Shown piece after piece: positions 1 through 6,759 of a DNA stretch of 9,274 nucleotides (positions are counted from its first letter, which is position 1; each line of letters begins with the position of its first letter). Made by a program: the position numbers and the translations under genes. The notes under the pieces were generated by a model. The model was given only the letters and a program-made list of their open reading frames with translations, had not been told where the DNA came from and made no database searches. Source of the stretch: Clostridia bacterium (GTDB taxonomy: Bacteria > Bacillota > Clostridia > Oscillospirales > CAG-272); the NCBI GenBank assembly GCA_017520365.1, contig JAFXFQ010000131.1, positions 1 to 9,274 of the forward strand. Reading direction: 5' to 3'.

Positions 1-2047
1 GCAGACCCTGATTCAGGGTGTAGCTTTTATGCTGGGCCAGGGCAGCGGTTCCTTCGTCTCCCGGGAGCTGGCGGATAAAAACGCGGAGGGTGCATCCCGG
101 TATGTTTCCAGCGCCTTTTACATCGGTGCCCTGTTTGGCGTTGCTGTTCTTTTTGGCGGGTTTTCCTTTCGGTTTCTGATTCTTGCTGTCCTTTTCCTTC
201 CCTTGCTGAGGTCGGCGTCCGTCGGGGGTAACAAGGCAATCCTTGCCGTAGCCGATAAGATCCTCACGTCCGCACTTTGTCAGCGCTTCGCGGACAAGAT
301 TGCGGTTTTCGGGGCGTCTATACTGCAAAAGAGCTCTTTGAAGCTGCTTTTCTCTGTAATCGGTGGGGCAATAGATATCTTTACCTGTTAAGGGATCGAT
401 GCCTGTATAGAACATAACGGTGGAGGCTGTTCCGGGTGTGGGATAGAAGTCCTGTACCTGCTCTGGGTTAAGGCCGATCTCCTTTGTATAAAGGGCAAGC
501 TTTACTGCGTCGGAAAGGCGGCTACCCGGGTGGCTGGACATAAGATAGGGAACGAGATACTGCTTCAGCCCCTCTTTTTCGGAGAGGCGGAAGAATTTTT
601 CGCGGAATTTATCATAAACTGCGATATCAGGCTTGCCCATACAGGAAAGGACGTGAGACGAGCAATGCTCCGGGGCCACCTTAAGCTGGCCGCTGACGTG
701 GTCACGTACAAGCTTTATAAAGAAGCTGTCGTTGGGGTCTGCCATCATATAGTCAAAGCGGATACCGCTTCGGATAAACACCTTCTTTATTCCGGGGATC
801 TTTTCAACCTCCCGAAGAAGCTCTATATACTCTGTGTGGTCTGCGATGAGATTCTTGCAGGGGGTGGGAACAAGGCATCTCTTGTTCTGACAAACGCCGT
901 TTTCAAGCTGCTTTTTGCAGGCGGGAGCGCGGAAATTTGCCGTAGGTCCGCCGATATCGTGGATATATCCCTTGAAATCGGGCATTGATGCGATGAGCTC
1001 AGCCTCTTCGACCACGCTTTCGATGCTTCGGGAGCGAACGCTTCTGCCCTGATGGAACGCAAGAGCGCAGAAGTTACAGCCGCCAAAGCAGCCTCGGTTG
1101 TGCGTTATGGAGAACTTTACCTCGGCAATTGCGGGCACGCCTCCATCCGCCTCGTACATAGGGTGCCAGTCCCGCTTGAAGGGCAGGCTGTAGACGCGGT
1201 CAAGCTCCTCACGCTCAAGGGGAGGCTGAGGGGGATTTTGAACCAGCATTCTGTCGCCGTAGTATTCGACGATAGCCTTACCGTTGATGCCGTCGTTGTT
1301 TTTATACTGAACAGCAAATGCGGCTGCGTATTTTCTCTTGTTTTCCTTAAGCTCATCGTAGTCGTATCCCCGGGGCTCTCCGTCCTCGGAAAGTCCTTCC
1401 GCGCACTCAAAATTGATTTTCTCTCCCTTTTTGCAAAGGTATGAGGTACCTCTAACGTCACGGATCTTCTTAACGGGAACTCCCTTATCAAGGAGGTGGG
1501 CGATACGGGTAATAGACTTTTCGCCCATGCCGTAGGAGAGGATATCCGCACGTGAGTCAACGAGGATAGAGCGGCGCACCTTGTCTGACCAGTAATCGTA
1601 GTGAGCGCATCTGCGAAGGGATGCTTCAAGACCTCCGATGATGATAGGCACGTCGCCGTAGGCCTCGCGTATGCGGTTACAGTATACGATAACTGCACGG
1701 TCGGGGCGGCATCCCGCCTTACCGCCGGGAGAATAGTAGTCATTTGTTCTCTTTTTCTTTGCGGCGGTATAGTGGCAGACCATTGAATCGATATTTCCCG
1801 AGGAAACGAGGAATCCGAGGCGTGGACGTCCGAATTTCTTCATTCCGTCGCAGGTCTTGTAATCGGGCTGAGGGAGCATGGCGACCACAAAGCCCTCCGC
1901 CTCGAGAACGCGGCAGATGAGGGCCGCACCGAAGGAAGGGTGGTCAACGTATGCATCACCCGAAACGTATACGAAATCGGGTACGTCCCGTCCGAGAGCG
2001 TGTACCTCCTCGGGCGTTACGGGTAAAAAGCTTTTAGCAAGTTCCAT
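1..2047 (-). CDS. ygiQ: YgiQ family radical SAM protein (3' end open)
   Basis: Minus-strand frame from ATG 2047 without a stop to the left edge (about 682 codons). It starts MELAKSFLPVTPEEVHAL and is recognisably YgiQ (UPF0313). The N-terminal domain (about residues 1-300) holds the VSGDAYVDHPSFG and SSGNIDSMV blocks. The radical SAM 4Fe-4S motif is CFGGCNFC (Cys320, Cys324, Cys327), followed by HQGRSVRSRS, HDIGGPTANFR, FIRSGIRFDY, LKVAPEHCS and DFYPTPGTASTVM, all typical of the family. The product is expected to be a cytosolic iron-sulphur enzyme; its substrate is not established. The lysine-rich tail at about bases 150-235 is a usual YgiQ ending, so the protein is nearly complete. Its own stop is missing because bases 1 to about 150 belong to a MATE gene on the other strand. 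An AGGAGA...AGGATG region precedes the ATG. It lies 93 bp after the DUF2500 gene, with a perfect hairpin between. Confidence 0.93.
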   Translation of the reverse strand, partial: MELAKSFLPVTPEEVHALGRDVPDFVYVSGDAYVDHPSFGAALICRVLEAEGFVVAMLPQPDYKTCDGMKKFGRPRLGFLVSSGNIDSMVCHYTAAKKKRTNDYYSPGGKAGCRPDRAVIVYCNRIREAYGDVPIIIGGLEASLRRCAHYDYWSDKVRRSILVDSRADILSYGMGEKSITRIAHLLDKGVPVKKIRDVRGTSYLCKKGEKINFECAEGLSEDGEPRGYDYDELKENKRKYAAAFAVQYKNNDGINGKAIVEYYGDRMLVQNPPQPPLEREELDRVYSLPFKRDWHPMYEADGGVPAIAEVKFSITHNRGCFGGCNFCALAFHQGRSVRSRSIESVVEEAELIASMPDFKGYIHDIGGPTANFRAPACKKQLENGVCQNKRCLVPTPCKNLIADHTEYIELLREVEKIPGIKKVFIRSGIRFDYMMADPNDSFFIKLVRDHVSGQLKVAPEHCSSHVLSCMGKPDIAVYDKFREKFFRLSEKEGLKQYLVPYLMSSHPGSRLSDAVKLALYTKEIGLNPEQVQDFYPTPGTASTVMFYTGIDPLTGKDIYCPTDYREKQLQRALLQYRRPENRNLVREALTKCGREDLIGYGKDCLVTPDGRRPQQGKEKDSKNQKPKGKPAKKNSNAKQGTDVKGAGNIPGCTLRVFIRQLPGDEGTAALAQHKSYTLNQGL
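2..150 (+). pseudogene. MATE-family efflux transporter fragment
   Basis: The plus-strand frame beginning at base 2 reads QTLIQGVAFMLGQGSGSF, then VSRELADKNAEGASRYVSSA. This is the conserved early segment of MATE (multidrug and toxin extrusion) antiporters: a glycine-rich GxGxGSFxSR motif followed by a charged loop and the start of the next helix (FYIGALFGV). MATE proteins are about 450 residues with 12 membrane helices, so only about 50 residues are present; the start lies off the window. The frame stays open to base 391, but beyond roughly 120-165 it is merely the antisense of the lysine-rich ygiQ tail (lysine codons read backwards give Phe/Leu) and does not look like MATE. The transporter therefore appears to lose its 3' part by fusion with the 3' end of the convergent ygiQ. 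Family call fairly sure; the exact end is a guess, and an assembly chimera is possible. Confidence 0.6.
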
Positions 2048-2063
2048 AATTCATCCTATTCTC

Positions 2064-2087
2064 CTGCTTTCTTTTCAAAGAAAGCAG
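2064..2087. repeat. Perfect 11-bp inverted repeat in ygiQ leader
   Basis: CTGCTTTCTTT at 2064-2074 is followed by two bases and then its exact complement AAAGAAAGCAG at 2077-2087. It lies between the DUF2500 stop (2141) and the ygiQ start (2047), overlapping the AGGAG part of the ygiQ ribosome binding region on the minus strand. No T-run follows on either strand, so it is not a classic intrinsic terminator. It could be an RNA hairpin affecting ygiQ translation, a processing site, or one copy of a dispersed palindromic repeat. Confidence 0.55.
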
Positions 2088-2140
2088 CAAAGAAACTTTA
2101 TGAAGGGATTTTAATATTGATTAAGCAACTGTGTAGACGG

Positions 2141-2521
2141 TCAAATTTCTTCTCCGTTTCCGAAATCGAAGAAATTACCGTCTATTGTTATAAGCATACC
2201 TGTTTGTTGCTCACTGAGGCGGTTGAACGTTTCCTCGCTGACAGAAAATTCCTTGATATCGTTGTCGTCTGTCAGAAAGGTTACTATATACAGCAGCTTA
2301 TATTTGGGCATTTTCGGAGTGCCGCTGTAAGCCTCCTCCATTCTTTTTGCCGTAATTCTTGCATATTCGCTTACCGGCTCGGGATCGGGCTCTGAGAATA
2401 TCTGTTCATCGATTTTGGTCTGCTTTTTTCTTATTAAACTGCTTTGAATAAATATAATGACGAAGAAAACCGCCAAAAATGCCAAAAAAATGATCAAAAA
2501 AAATAAGTCTCTATCAATCAC
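2141..2521 (-). CDS. DUF2500-like single-pass membrane protein
   Basis: Predicted 126 residues from GTG 2521. An upstream ATG at 2599 would give 152 residues, but it lies inside the end of the toprim gene and has no ribosome binding site. The GTG has AAGGTG about five bases upstream and starts just before the membrane segment. The order is a short N-terminus, a strongly hydrophobic helix (DLFFLIIFLAFLAVFFVIIF), a basic stop-transfer RKK, an acidic linker, and a soluble domain. That domain contains ARITAKRMEE, then KLLYIVTFLTDD, KEFSVSEETFNRL and GMLITIDGNFFDF, the strand pattern of DUF2500 (YhhM-type) proteins. It is expected to sit in the cytoplasmic membrane with the domain on one side; no biochemical role is known to me. 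It follows the toprim gene by about 60 bp and is probably in the same transcription unit. Family call fairly confident from motif order, not from a search. Confidence 0.72.
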   Translation of the reverse strand: MIDRDLFFLIIFLAFLAVFFVIIFIQSSLIRKKQTKIDEQIFSEPDPEPVSEYARITAKRMEEAYSGTPKMPKYKLLYIVTFLTDDNDIKEFSVSEETFNRLSEQQTGMLITIDGNFFDFGNGEEI

Positions 2522-2580
2522 GGCGTTCACCTTGCTTTCTGCATTATGGTAATAAAGTGTTAAGATTCGGTGCTGAAAAA

Positions 2581-3180
2581 TTACTTCTCCGCTGTGCACT
2601 GCACATGGAGAATAAATTCATCCCTCGTCATAATAACGTTCACTGCCGACACAAAGGCGGGGGCAGTGAGACCTTGGGGAAGTCCCAGAGAGACGGCGAT
2701 CCTGTCACGGCGCTCCGTGCTTCCCTCGCTTCCGGAAAGCCCTAGCTCAAAAAGGTCGGATTTTTTCAGCTTTTCACCTGTTTTTTCTTCGAATGAGGCA
2801 TTTTTCAGAAAATTCTCGAATCTTTCTCTCAAAAGCTGAGAGTCAACCCCCTCAACTCCAAGAGTTCCCTCCTTTGAGCCTTCCTTTTTCCGTTTTTCCT
2901 TGCCTTTTATTTGGGGTATGTATAGATTATATATCTTTTCTGAGGGAATAGCGGAGGAAAGATGCCCTCTGATGACCTTACCCGCGCCGTCGGAGTCGGT
3001 TAAAACGATCACTCCGTTTAGTGACAACCGTTTTATAAGGGCAAGCTTGTTTTTACCCTTAAAAACACCGAATCCGTCGGTGGTGATTATCTCTCCTTCA
3101 ATGATGGATGAAAGCTTGATCTTATCGTATTTTCCTTCCACAATAACGGGAAAGGGAACCTTTATCTTTTCGCTGCTCAT
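2581..3180 (-). CDS. rnmV: Toprim/DUF4093 protein, RNase M5-like
   Basis: 199 residues. The N-terminal toprim domain shows the catalytic glutamate in VIVEGKYDKIKL (Glu15) and the metal-binding DxD in LTDSDGAGKVIR (Asp62, Asp64). Next come YIPQIKGKEKRKKEGSKEG and LGVEGVDSQLL, then a C-terminal region typical of the clostridial toprim/DUF4093 family. Relatives include ribonuclease M5, which matures 5S rRNA. This clostridial branch (EGKYD rather than the EGKDD of classical M5, and a conserved KEKRK-SKEG-LGVEG block) may act on another substrate, so the symbol is tentative. The start ATG overlaps the holA stop as ATGA (3177-3180), implying translational coupling, and AAAAAGGAG lies seven bases upstream inside holA. 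Cytosolic. Confidence 0.8.
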   Translation of the reverse strand: MSSEKIKVPFPVIVEGKYDKIKLSSIIEGEIITTDGFGVFKGKNKLALIKRLSLNGVIVLTDSDGAGKVIRGHLSSAIPSEKIYNLYIPQIKGKEKRKKEGSKEGTLGVEGVDSQLLRERFENFLKNASFEEKTGEKLKKSDLFELGLSGSEGSTERRDRIAVSLGLPQGLTAPAFVSAVNVIMTRDEFILHVQCTAEK

Positions 3181-4217
3181 CTTACTCTCCTTTTTGCGGG
3201 AATGGTGCAGATAAGTCTTTCGAGCGCGATATAGTCAAGTGTTGAGCTTTTCAGCTTCAGATCTGCCTCGCGGCAACGCTTTGCCGCCGCAAGCAATCTC
3301 TCGGGGGGAGAACCGCTGACAGCCTTCATATAAAGGCCTGCGCGGTACTCGTGCATCTTCATTTTGGCGGCAATGGCGGATTTATCCCACCCCTCGGCGC
3401 ACATATAAGAAACAGCCATCATATCGCAGATGCATTTTGTGACCGAGGCGAGAACGCCAACGGCGCTCTCTCTGTGAGTTTTGTGATAATGAAGAACGGA
3501 GAGAGCCTTTCTGCGGTCACCGTCAAGAACGGCATTGGCAAGAGCGAAGGCATCCTCCTCTGCGGTGACGGAGCTGACGAAGGTGACAAGGTCGCTGTCG
3601 ACGGTGGGGATACCGTTTGAGAGGGCATATGCCGAAAGCTTTTCAAGCTCTCCCGAAAGGATGTACATACTGCCCGTTGCCCGCTCCAAAAGCAGCTCCT
3701 GAGCCTCGGGGGTGATGGAAAGACTGTCCTGAGATAGCCTTCTTGCCATCCATTTTTTAAGCTCCGAGGGTGTTTCCGCGTTCAGCTCCACTGTTTTTAC
3801 AGCCTCGGAGTATCTTTTAAACATTTTTGACGGACGCTTCGCCGTGCCGGGGTCAAAGCCCTCGGGAGGTGCTACTATGAGAAGGACCACGTTTTCGGGA
3901 TCGAGACCGCCTATAATATCGAATAGTGTGTCCGTCTCCTCCTCGGAGAGTGATGTAAGATTTGCATTATACCGAACGAAGGTGCGGTCACCCATCATAG
4001 AAACGGAAAGGGTGGCGGCCTCAAGCTCGCCGAGGGCCGCATCGCCTTCGGCATTTATTATATGGGTGTTCCAGCTTGCAAGATCGGGGTCATCACCAAC
4101 CGTATGGATCTGTGCTCTGCCTGCATAAAACTTTTTCAGGTATTCCTCGTCTCCGTAGAAAAGATAAGTACCTGAAAGTCCGCTTTTCAGCTCTTTTCTG
4201 AATTCAGCCGCGTTCAA
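3177..4217 (-). CDS. holA: DNA polymerase III subunit delta
   Basis: 346 residues from TTG 4217. This start has AAAGGGGG seven bases upstream and gives MNAAEFRKELKSGLSGTYLF, the normal beginning of delta subunits. A TTG at 4235 in the same frame would add six residues but lies upstream of that site. The sequence shows TYLFYGDEEYLKKFY (degenerate ATP-site region of the AAA+-like domain), VVLLIVAPPEGFD, LKKWMARRLSQD and EKLSAYA. The C-terminal collar domain ends LDYIALERLIC. Delta opens the beta sliding clamp within the clamp-loader complex; it is cytosolic and essential in most bacteria. Length matches the family (about 330-350). It sits 23 bp after DUF1934 and overlaps the toprim gene by four bases, so the three are almost certainly one operon. 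Confidence 0.93.
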   Translation of the reverse strand: MNAAEFRKELKSGLSGTYLFYGDEEYLKKFYAGRAQIHTVGDDPDLASWNTHIINAEGDAALGELEAATLSVSMMGDRTFVRYNANLTSLSEEETDTLFDIIGGLDPENVVLLIVAPPEGFDPGTAKRPSKMFKRYSEAVKTVELNAETPSELKKWMARRLSQDSLSITPEAQELLLERATGSMYILSGELEKLSAYALSNGIPTVDSDLVTFVSSVTAEEDAFALANAVLDGDRRKALSVLHYHKTHRESAVGVLASVTKCICDMMAVSYMCAEGWDKSAIAAKMKMHEYRAGLYMKAVSGSPPERLLAAAKRCREADLKLKSSTLDYIALERLICTIPAKRRVR

Positions 4218-4240
4218 GGTGATGCCCCCTTTCAAAAGAT

Positions 4241-4789
4241 TTATCGGCTTACGGGATAGTCGCGAACGGTGACCTCCATTTGCGTGCGCTGTGCTGTAAG
4301 ACCTTTGAGCTCAACGGCGTAGTCCAGAGAAAGGCTACCGCCGTCCACAGTCAGCAAATTTTCCACCTTTTTTGCATAGATACACATATCGATGGCGCCG
4401 TAGGGGATAGAGTAAAGGCTGAAAACTCTTTCGCCCCTTGAGATGACGAAGGCAGAGGCAAGAGGGCCTCTCCTCTCCACGGTGACGCATTCGGGGCTTG
4501 ACATATCGAAGGATATGACAGTGGTGCATCCCTCCACACCTTCAATGGCGTTTTCTTCATATGAAAGAACAAGTCTGTTGTCTTCCGTTTGGAGAATGCC
4601 TTCGGAAACGAGAGAGTATTGGTTGTTTGCATCGCCCTCTGCCTCTTTCCATATGGATTCTATGGATTCGGCCTTTTTGACTGTAAAAAATCCCACACCC
4701 GTCATATCGCTTTGGGTGCTTTTCATTTCAACAAGGACACGCTTCCCCTGAATGGGTGCGGTTTCCCTTGCGTATTCTTCTATAGGCAT
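4241..4789 (-). CDS. DUF1934 family (YwiB-like) protein
   Basis: 182 residues from ATG 4789. The C-terminal half carries the DUF1934 signature: SLYSIPYGAIDMCIYAKKV, then LLTVDGGSLSLDYAVELKG and a closing TQMEVTVRDYPV. This is a small calycin-like beta-barrel family of unknown function, found beside housekeeping genes in Firmicutes. The core begins near KRVLVEMKSTQSD. The start is uncertain: ATG 4789 lacks a clear ribosome binding site, whereas an in-frame TTG at 4813 has AAGGGG nine bases upstream but lies inside a strong GC-rich hairpin (4801-4826). Expected cytosolic. It is followed after 23 bp by holA. Confidence 0.78.
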   Translation of the reverse strand: MPIEEYARETAPIQGKRVLVEMKSTQSDMTGVGFFTVKKAESIESIWKEAEGDANNQYSLVSEGILQTEDNRLVLSYEENAIEGVEGCTTVISFDMSSPECVTVERRGPLASAFVISRGERVFSLYSIPYGAIDMCIYAKKVENLLTVDGGSLSLDYAVELKGLTAQRTQMEVTVRDYPVSR

Positions 4790-4800
4790 AAGTAAATTTC

Positions 4801-4835
4801 GGGGCCGCGGCAAAAGCAGCAGCCCCTTTTCCTTT
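4801..4835. terminator. GC-rich hairpin between thuA-like gene and DUF1934
   Basis: GGGGCCGCGGC at 4801-4811 pairs with GCAGCAGCCCC at 4816-4826 across an AAAA loop (one mismatch, one wobble). On the plus strand it is followed by TTTTCCTTT (4827-4835), a terminator-like T-run. On the minus strand, in which the flanking genes are read, it comes 24 bases after the thuA-like stop but is followed only by GAAATTTACTT. It probably ends or attenuates the thuA-like transcript and may act in both directions. It also abuts the DUF1934 start. Confidence 0.55.
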
Positions 4836-4849
4836 GATGATTTAGTATC

Positions 4850-5602
4850 TTATTTCTTGAAGAACTCAAGCTCCTCATCGGGAACGAAGTCGCCGCCGAT
4901 GCAGGGAGCGCCCCACTGCTTTGCGTAGCCTGTATCAGCAGGCTTTGCCCAGTGAATAGCGTTCTTAATGATCTGAATAACGTTTTCGTTGTAGTATACG
5001 GGGAATTCCTCGTGGCCGGGCTGGAAGTAGAATACCTTACCGTAGCCGCGTCTCCAGCAGCAGCCGCTTCTGAAAACGTAGCCTGTTTCGAACCAACCCA
5101 TAAATACGAGCTCATCGGGCTCGGGGATCTGGAAGGGCTCTGCGTAGATCTCCTCGGCATCGAGCTTGAAGTGGGTAGGGATACCCTGTGCAATGGGGTG
5201 AATGGGGTTCACGTTCCACACGATCTCTTGCTTGTTCATGCCCCAGAGAAGGTTACCTGTTGTACCAACTACCTTCTGGAATACCTTGGAGTAGTGAGCG
5301 GAGTGGAGGCAGATAAGGCCCATACCCATGTAAACCTTCTGCTTTACCTTTTCGGCGATCTCGTCGGATACCTCCCAGTGAGCCATATGACCCCACCAAA
5401 TAAGAACGTCGGTGTTGTCGAGAACCTCGTCGGTCAGGCCGTGCTCAGGCTCGTCAAGGGTTGCTGTTCTCACCTCGAAATCCTCGGTACCGATAGCCTT
5501 TGCGATTTGGGCGTGAATACCCTCGGGGTAGATCTCAGCGATCTTTTCTTCGTCTCTTTCGTGTCTGTATTCGTTCCAGACAGTTACTCTGATCTTTGCC
5601 AT
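4850..5602 (-). CDS. thuA: ThuA-like domain protein (trehalose utilisation family)
   Basis: 250 residues, a single ThuA-like domain (class I glutamine amidotransferase-like fold). Motifs in order: VTVWNEYRHE at the N-terminus, then DVLIWWGHMAHWEV, GLICLHSAHYSKVF, GNLLWGM, EEIYAEPFQIPEPDELVF and RGYGKVFYFQPGHEEFPVY, ending IKNAIHWAK. ThuA proteins are linked to trehalose and related disaccharide utilisation in rhizobia; the biochemical reaction is not firmly established, and the usual amidotransferase nucleophile cysteine is not obvious here. Cytosolic, no signal peptide. It has its own promoter with a palindromic operator (5626-5667), suggesting control by a ligand-responsive repressor. No sugar transporter or hydrolase lies beside it. 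The ribosome binding site (GAAAGCGAGA) is weak. Family confident; the gene symbol is by family only. Confidence 0.88.
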   Translation of the reverse strand: MAKIRVTVWNEYRHERDEEKIAEIYPEGIHAQIAKAIGTEDFEVRTATLDEPEHGLTDEVLDNTDVLIWWGHMAHWEVSDEIAEKVKQKVYMGMGLICLHSAHYSKVFQKVVGTTGNLLWGMNKQEIVWNVNPIHPIAQGIPTHFKLDAEEIYAEPFQIPEPDELVFMGWFETGYVFRSGCCWRRGYGKVFYFQPGHEEFPVYYNENVIQIIKNAIHWAKPADTGYAKQWGAPCIGGDFVPDEELEFFKK

Positions 5603-5625
5603 AACAAATCTCGCTTTCCGAATTT

Positions 5626-5650
5626 ATTTGATATATTAATTATATCAAAT
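5626..5650. promoter_or_regulatory. Palindromic operator over the thuA -10 box
   Basis: ATTTGATATA at 5626-5635 is repeated as its exact complement TATATCAAAT at 5641-5650 with a 5-bp spacer, giving a 25-bp dyad. It covers the -10 box and the expected transcription start of the thuA-like promoter, the position expected for a repressor operator. It lacks the central CG typical of LacI-family sites. The regulator is not encoded in the window. Confidence 0.65.
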
Positions 5651-5667
5651 CATTATCCCCATTTCAA
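5639..5667 (-). promoter_or_regulatory. Sigma-A-type promoter of the thuA-like gene
   Basis: On the minus strand TTGAAA (5667-5662) and TATAAT (5644-5639) are separated by exactly 17 bp. Matches to consensus are 5/6 and 6/6. The ATG of the thuA-like gene lies about 37 bases after the -10 box. The -10 box sits inside a palindrome listed separately. Confidence 0.8.
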
Positions 5668-5700
5668 TAGGTTTTTTTCGCCTGTGGCTATTTTCCAAGG

Positions 5701-5729
5701 GAATATGGGAGTCCTGTTCGGGAATAATA
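5701..5729 (+). promoter_or_regulatory. Possible forespore (sigma F/G) promoter of spoVAC
   Basis: GAATA (5701-5705) fits the sigma F/G -35 pattern GHATR. After 17 bp, AATAATA (5723-5729) matches the CATNNTA -10 pattern except for the first base. Spacing is right for this sigma class, and spoVA genes are known to be sigma G dependent. The ribosome binding site starts only a few bases later, so the leader would be very short; this is a candidate, not a firm call. Confidence 0.3.
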
Positions 5730-5747
5730 TGAAAAAGGAGAGGTGCT

Positions 5748-6197
5748 ATGAAGGTTTTTGACAAAGGGTATCAGAAATATGCGGATGCGAGGGCGCAAAA
5801 GTCGCCCATAGCAAAGGATTGTGTAAAGGCCTTTTTGTTTGGCGGCAGCATATGTACGGCGGCTCAGCTTCTGAAGAGCGTCTATAAAAATTTTATGAAC
5901 GACGAGGCGGCGGGGACTCTGGTTTCCGTCACCCTCATATTCATTACCGCTCTTTTGACAGGTCTTGGAGTATTTGATAAGATAGCGAAGCACGCGGGAG
6001 CGGGAACTCTTGTTCCCATCACCGGCTTTGCAAATGCGGTAAGCTCCGCTGCCATAGATAATCGGGGAGAGGGCTTCATTCTCGGCGTTGGCGCAAAGAT
6101 TTTTACGGTCGCAGGTCCCGTTATCCTATACGGCACCGCCGCAGGTGCGGTTTACGGGGTCATATATTGGGCTATAAAAAGCATAACGGGCGCCTGA
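5748..6197 (+). CDS. spoVAC: Stage V sporulation protein AC (SpoVAC)
   Basis: 149 residues starting MKVFDKGYQKYAD, with an excellent AGGAGAGG ribosome binding site. Membrane segments lie near residues 28-46, 57-76, 86-103 and 125-146. The family hallmarks are TGLGVFDKIAKHAGAGT and PITGFANAVSSAAID, followed by EGFILGVGAKIFTVAGPVI. SpoVAC is an inner-forespore-membrane component of the SpoVA channel that moves dipicolinic acid into the forespore and releases it on germination. Length matches the family. It is oddly alone: spoVAC is usually followed by spoVAD and spoVAE, but here a terminator overlaps the stop codon and a convergent barstar gene follows. Its last ~42 codons (from 6069) recur as two partial copies further right. 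Borders the AT-rich mosaic region. Confidence 0.93.
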   Translation: MKVFDKGYQKYADARAQKSPIAKDCVKAFLFGGSICTAAQLLKSVYKNFMNDEAAGTLVSVTLIFITALLTGLGVFDKIAKHAGAGTLVPITGFANAVSSAAIDNRGEGFILGVGAKIFTVAGPVILYGTAAGAVYGVIYWAIKSITGA

Positions 6198-6218
6198 GAG
6201 CGCCCGTTACTGTTATCT
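6184..6218 (+). terminator. Terminator of spoVAC
   Basis: TAACGGGCGC (6184-6193) and GCGCCCGTTA (6200-6209) form a perfect 10-bp stem with a 6-base loop that includes the spoVAC stop codon, followed by the T-rich CTGTTATCTTT. The barstar A stop lies just beyond, so the hairpin may serve both convergent genes. The same element follows the second partial spoVAC copy at 8274. Confidence 0.75.
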
Positions 6219-6506
6219 TTAGTCTATGATCTCGTATGAAAATGCGTTCAGATCATTCTCTTTGCGGAACTCTATATTATCATCCAACACTTCATGCATT
6301 TTAGAAAGCGAAGTGTTAAAATCATTAGGTAAAGTATTTTCTCCCCTTATGATTACCTTATCCGCATCACATTCGCTCCACAAAAGATCCCAAAAAGCAT
6401 CCCAGTTTTTTCCGTACCATTCAGGAAAATTAAAAGCCGTTCTTATCCTTTCATGCAGTTCATCAAGGTATTTGCAACCGGTTAAATCAAGCTCTATTAT
6501 TTTCAT
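6219..6506 (-). CDS. Barstar-like ribonuclease inhibitor A
   Basis: 95 residues, MKIIELDLTGCKYLDELHE at the start and YEIID at the end. The barstar signature FPEWYGKNWDAFWD keeps the residues equivalent to barstar Asp35, Trp38 and Asp39 (here Asp36, Trp39, Asp40), which plug the barnase active site. Barstar-type proteins are cytosolic immunity proteins binding barnase-like RNases one to one. The ribosome binding site GAGGAG lies seven bases before the ATG, and an extended -10 promoter lies at 6621-6648. No intact toxin gene is adjacent, so it is an orphan immunity gene here. It lies 21 bp beyond the spoVAC stop, in convergent orientation, the same layout as barstar B after the second spoVAC tail; the two are clear paralogues with mainly synonymous differences at their 5' ends. 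Confidence 0.9.
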   Translation of the reverse strand: MKIIELDLTGCKYLDELHERIRTAFNFPEWYGKNWDAFWDLLWSECDADKVIIRGENTLPNDFNTSLSKMHEVLDDNIEFRKENDLNAFSYEIID

Positions 6507-6759
6507 TTATTATCTCCTCAGTGCTTAAAATTTTGACTTGTTTTGATCTTTGGGGATAAAGTTTCTCCTCTCCCGGTTGCGTCCAATATTGCTGAATGTA
6601 AGCTCAATTCTTTCTCCATTATTATATCATATTCCAAAACAAATGCAAACTATATGCGAGTTGTTTTGTATTTGTATTATAATAAGAGTAATTTTGCTTT
6701 TCTCCCCATTGACGCTTAGTAATAAAGTTTATGTACTTCAAATCTGCTTTTTAAAATAA
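6507..6759. other. AT-rich intergenic segment upstream of barstar A
   Basis: This stretch holds the barstar A ribosome binding site, its leader with a 29-codon open frame (6607-6518, stop TGA just before the GAGGAG site), and its promoter. Bases 6650-6759 are very AT-rich, with a palindromic ATTATAAT at 6676-6683, and no further gene was recognised. It ends abruptly at the conserved left boundary of the first partial spoVAC copy. Confidence 0.5.
6621..6648 (-). promoter_or_regulatory. Extended -10 promoter upstream of barstar A
   Basis: On the minus strand TATAAT (6626-6621) is preceded by the extended motif TGA and, 16 bp upstream, by TTGCAT (6648-6643). It would give a transcript with a leader of about 105 bases before the barstar A ATG. 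The leader contains a short open frame (6607-6518) discussed in the findings. Confidence 0.6.

Noticed and set aside
1117..1743. 208-codon minus frame inside ygiQ
   Set aside because: Out-of-frame shadow of ygiQ; the ygiQ frame carries the CFGGCNFC radical SAM motif and continuous family similarity.
2064..2087. Hairpin upstream of ygiQ as an intrinsic terminator
   Set aside because: No T-run follows the stem on either strand, so it is recorded only as an inverted repeat.
2557..2839. Plus-strand frames opposite the toprim gene
   Set aside because: Antisense shadows with no start signal; the minus frame has toprim Glu and DxD motifs and an ATGA overlap with holA.
4952..5761. 269-codon open frame on the plus strand opposite the thuA-like gene
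   Set aside because: It is the antisense of a clearly conserved ThuA-domain gene, has no ribosome binding site and matches no family.
6676..6683. ATTATAAT as another promoter -10 box
   Set aside because: It is palindromic and AT-rich with no acceptable -35 at 16-18 bp on either strand.
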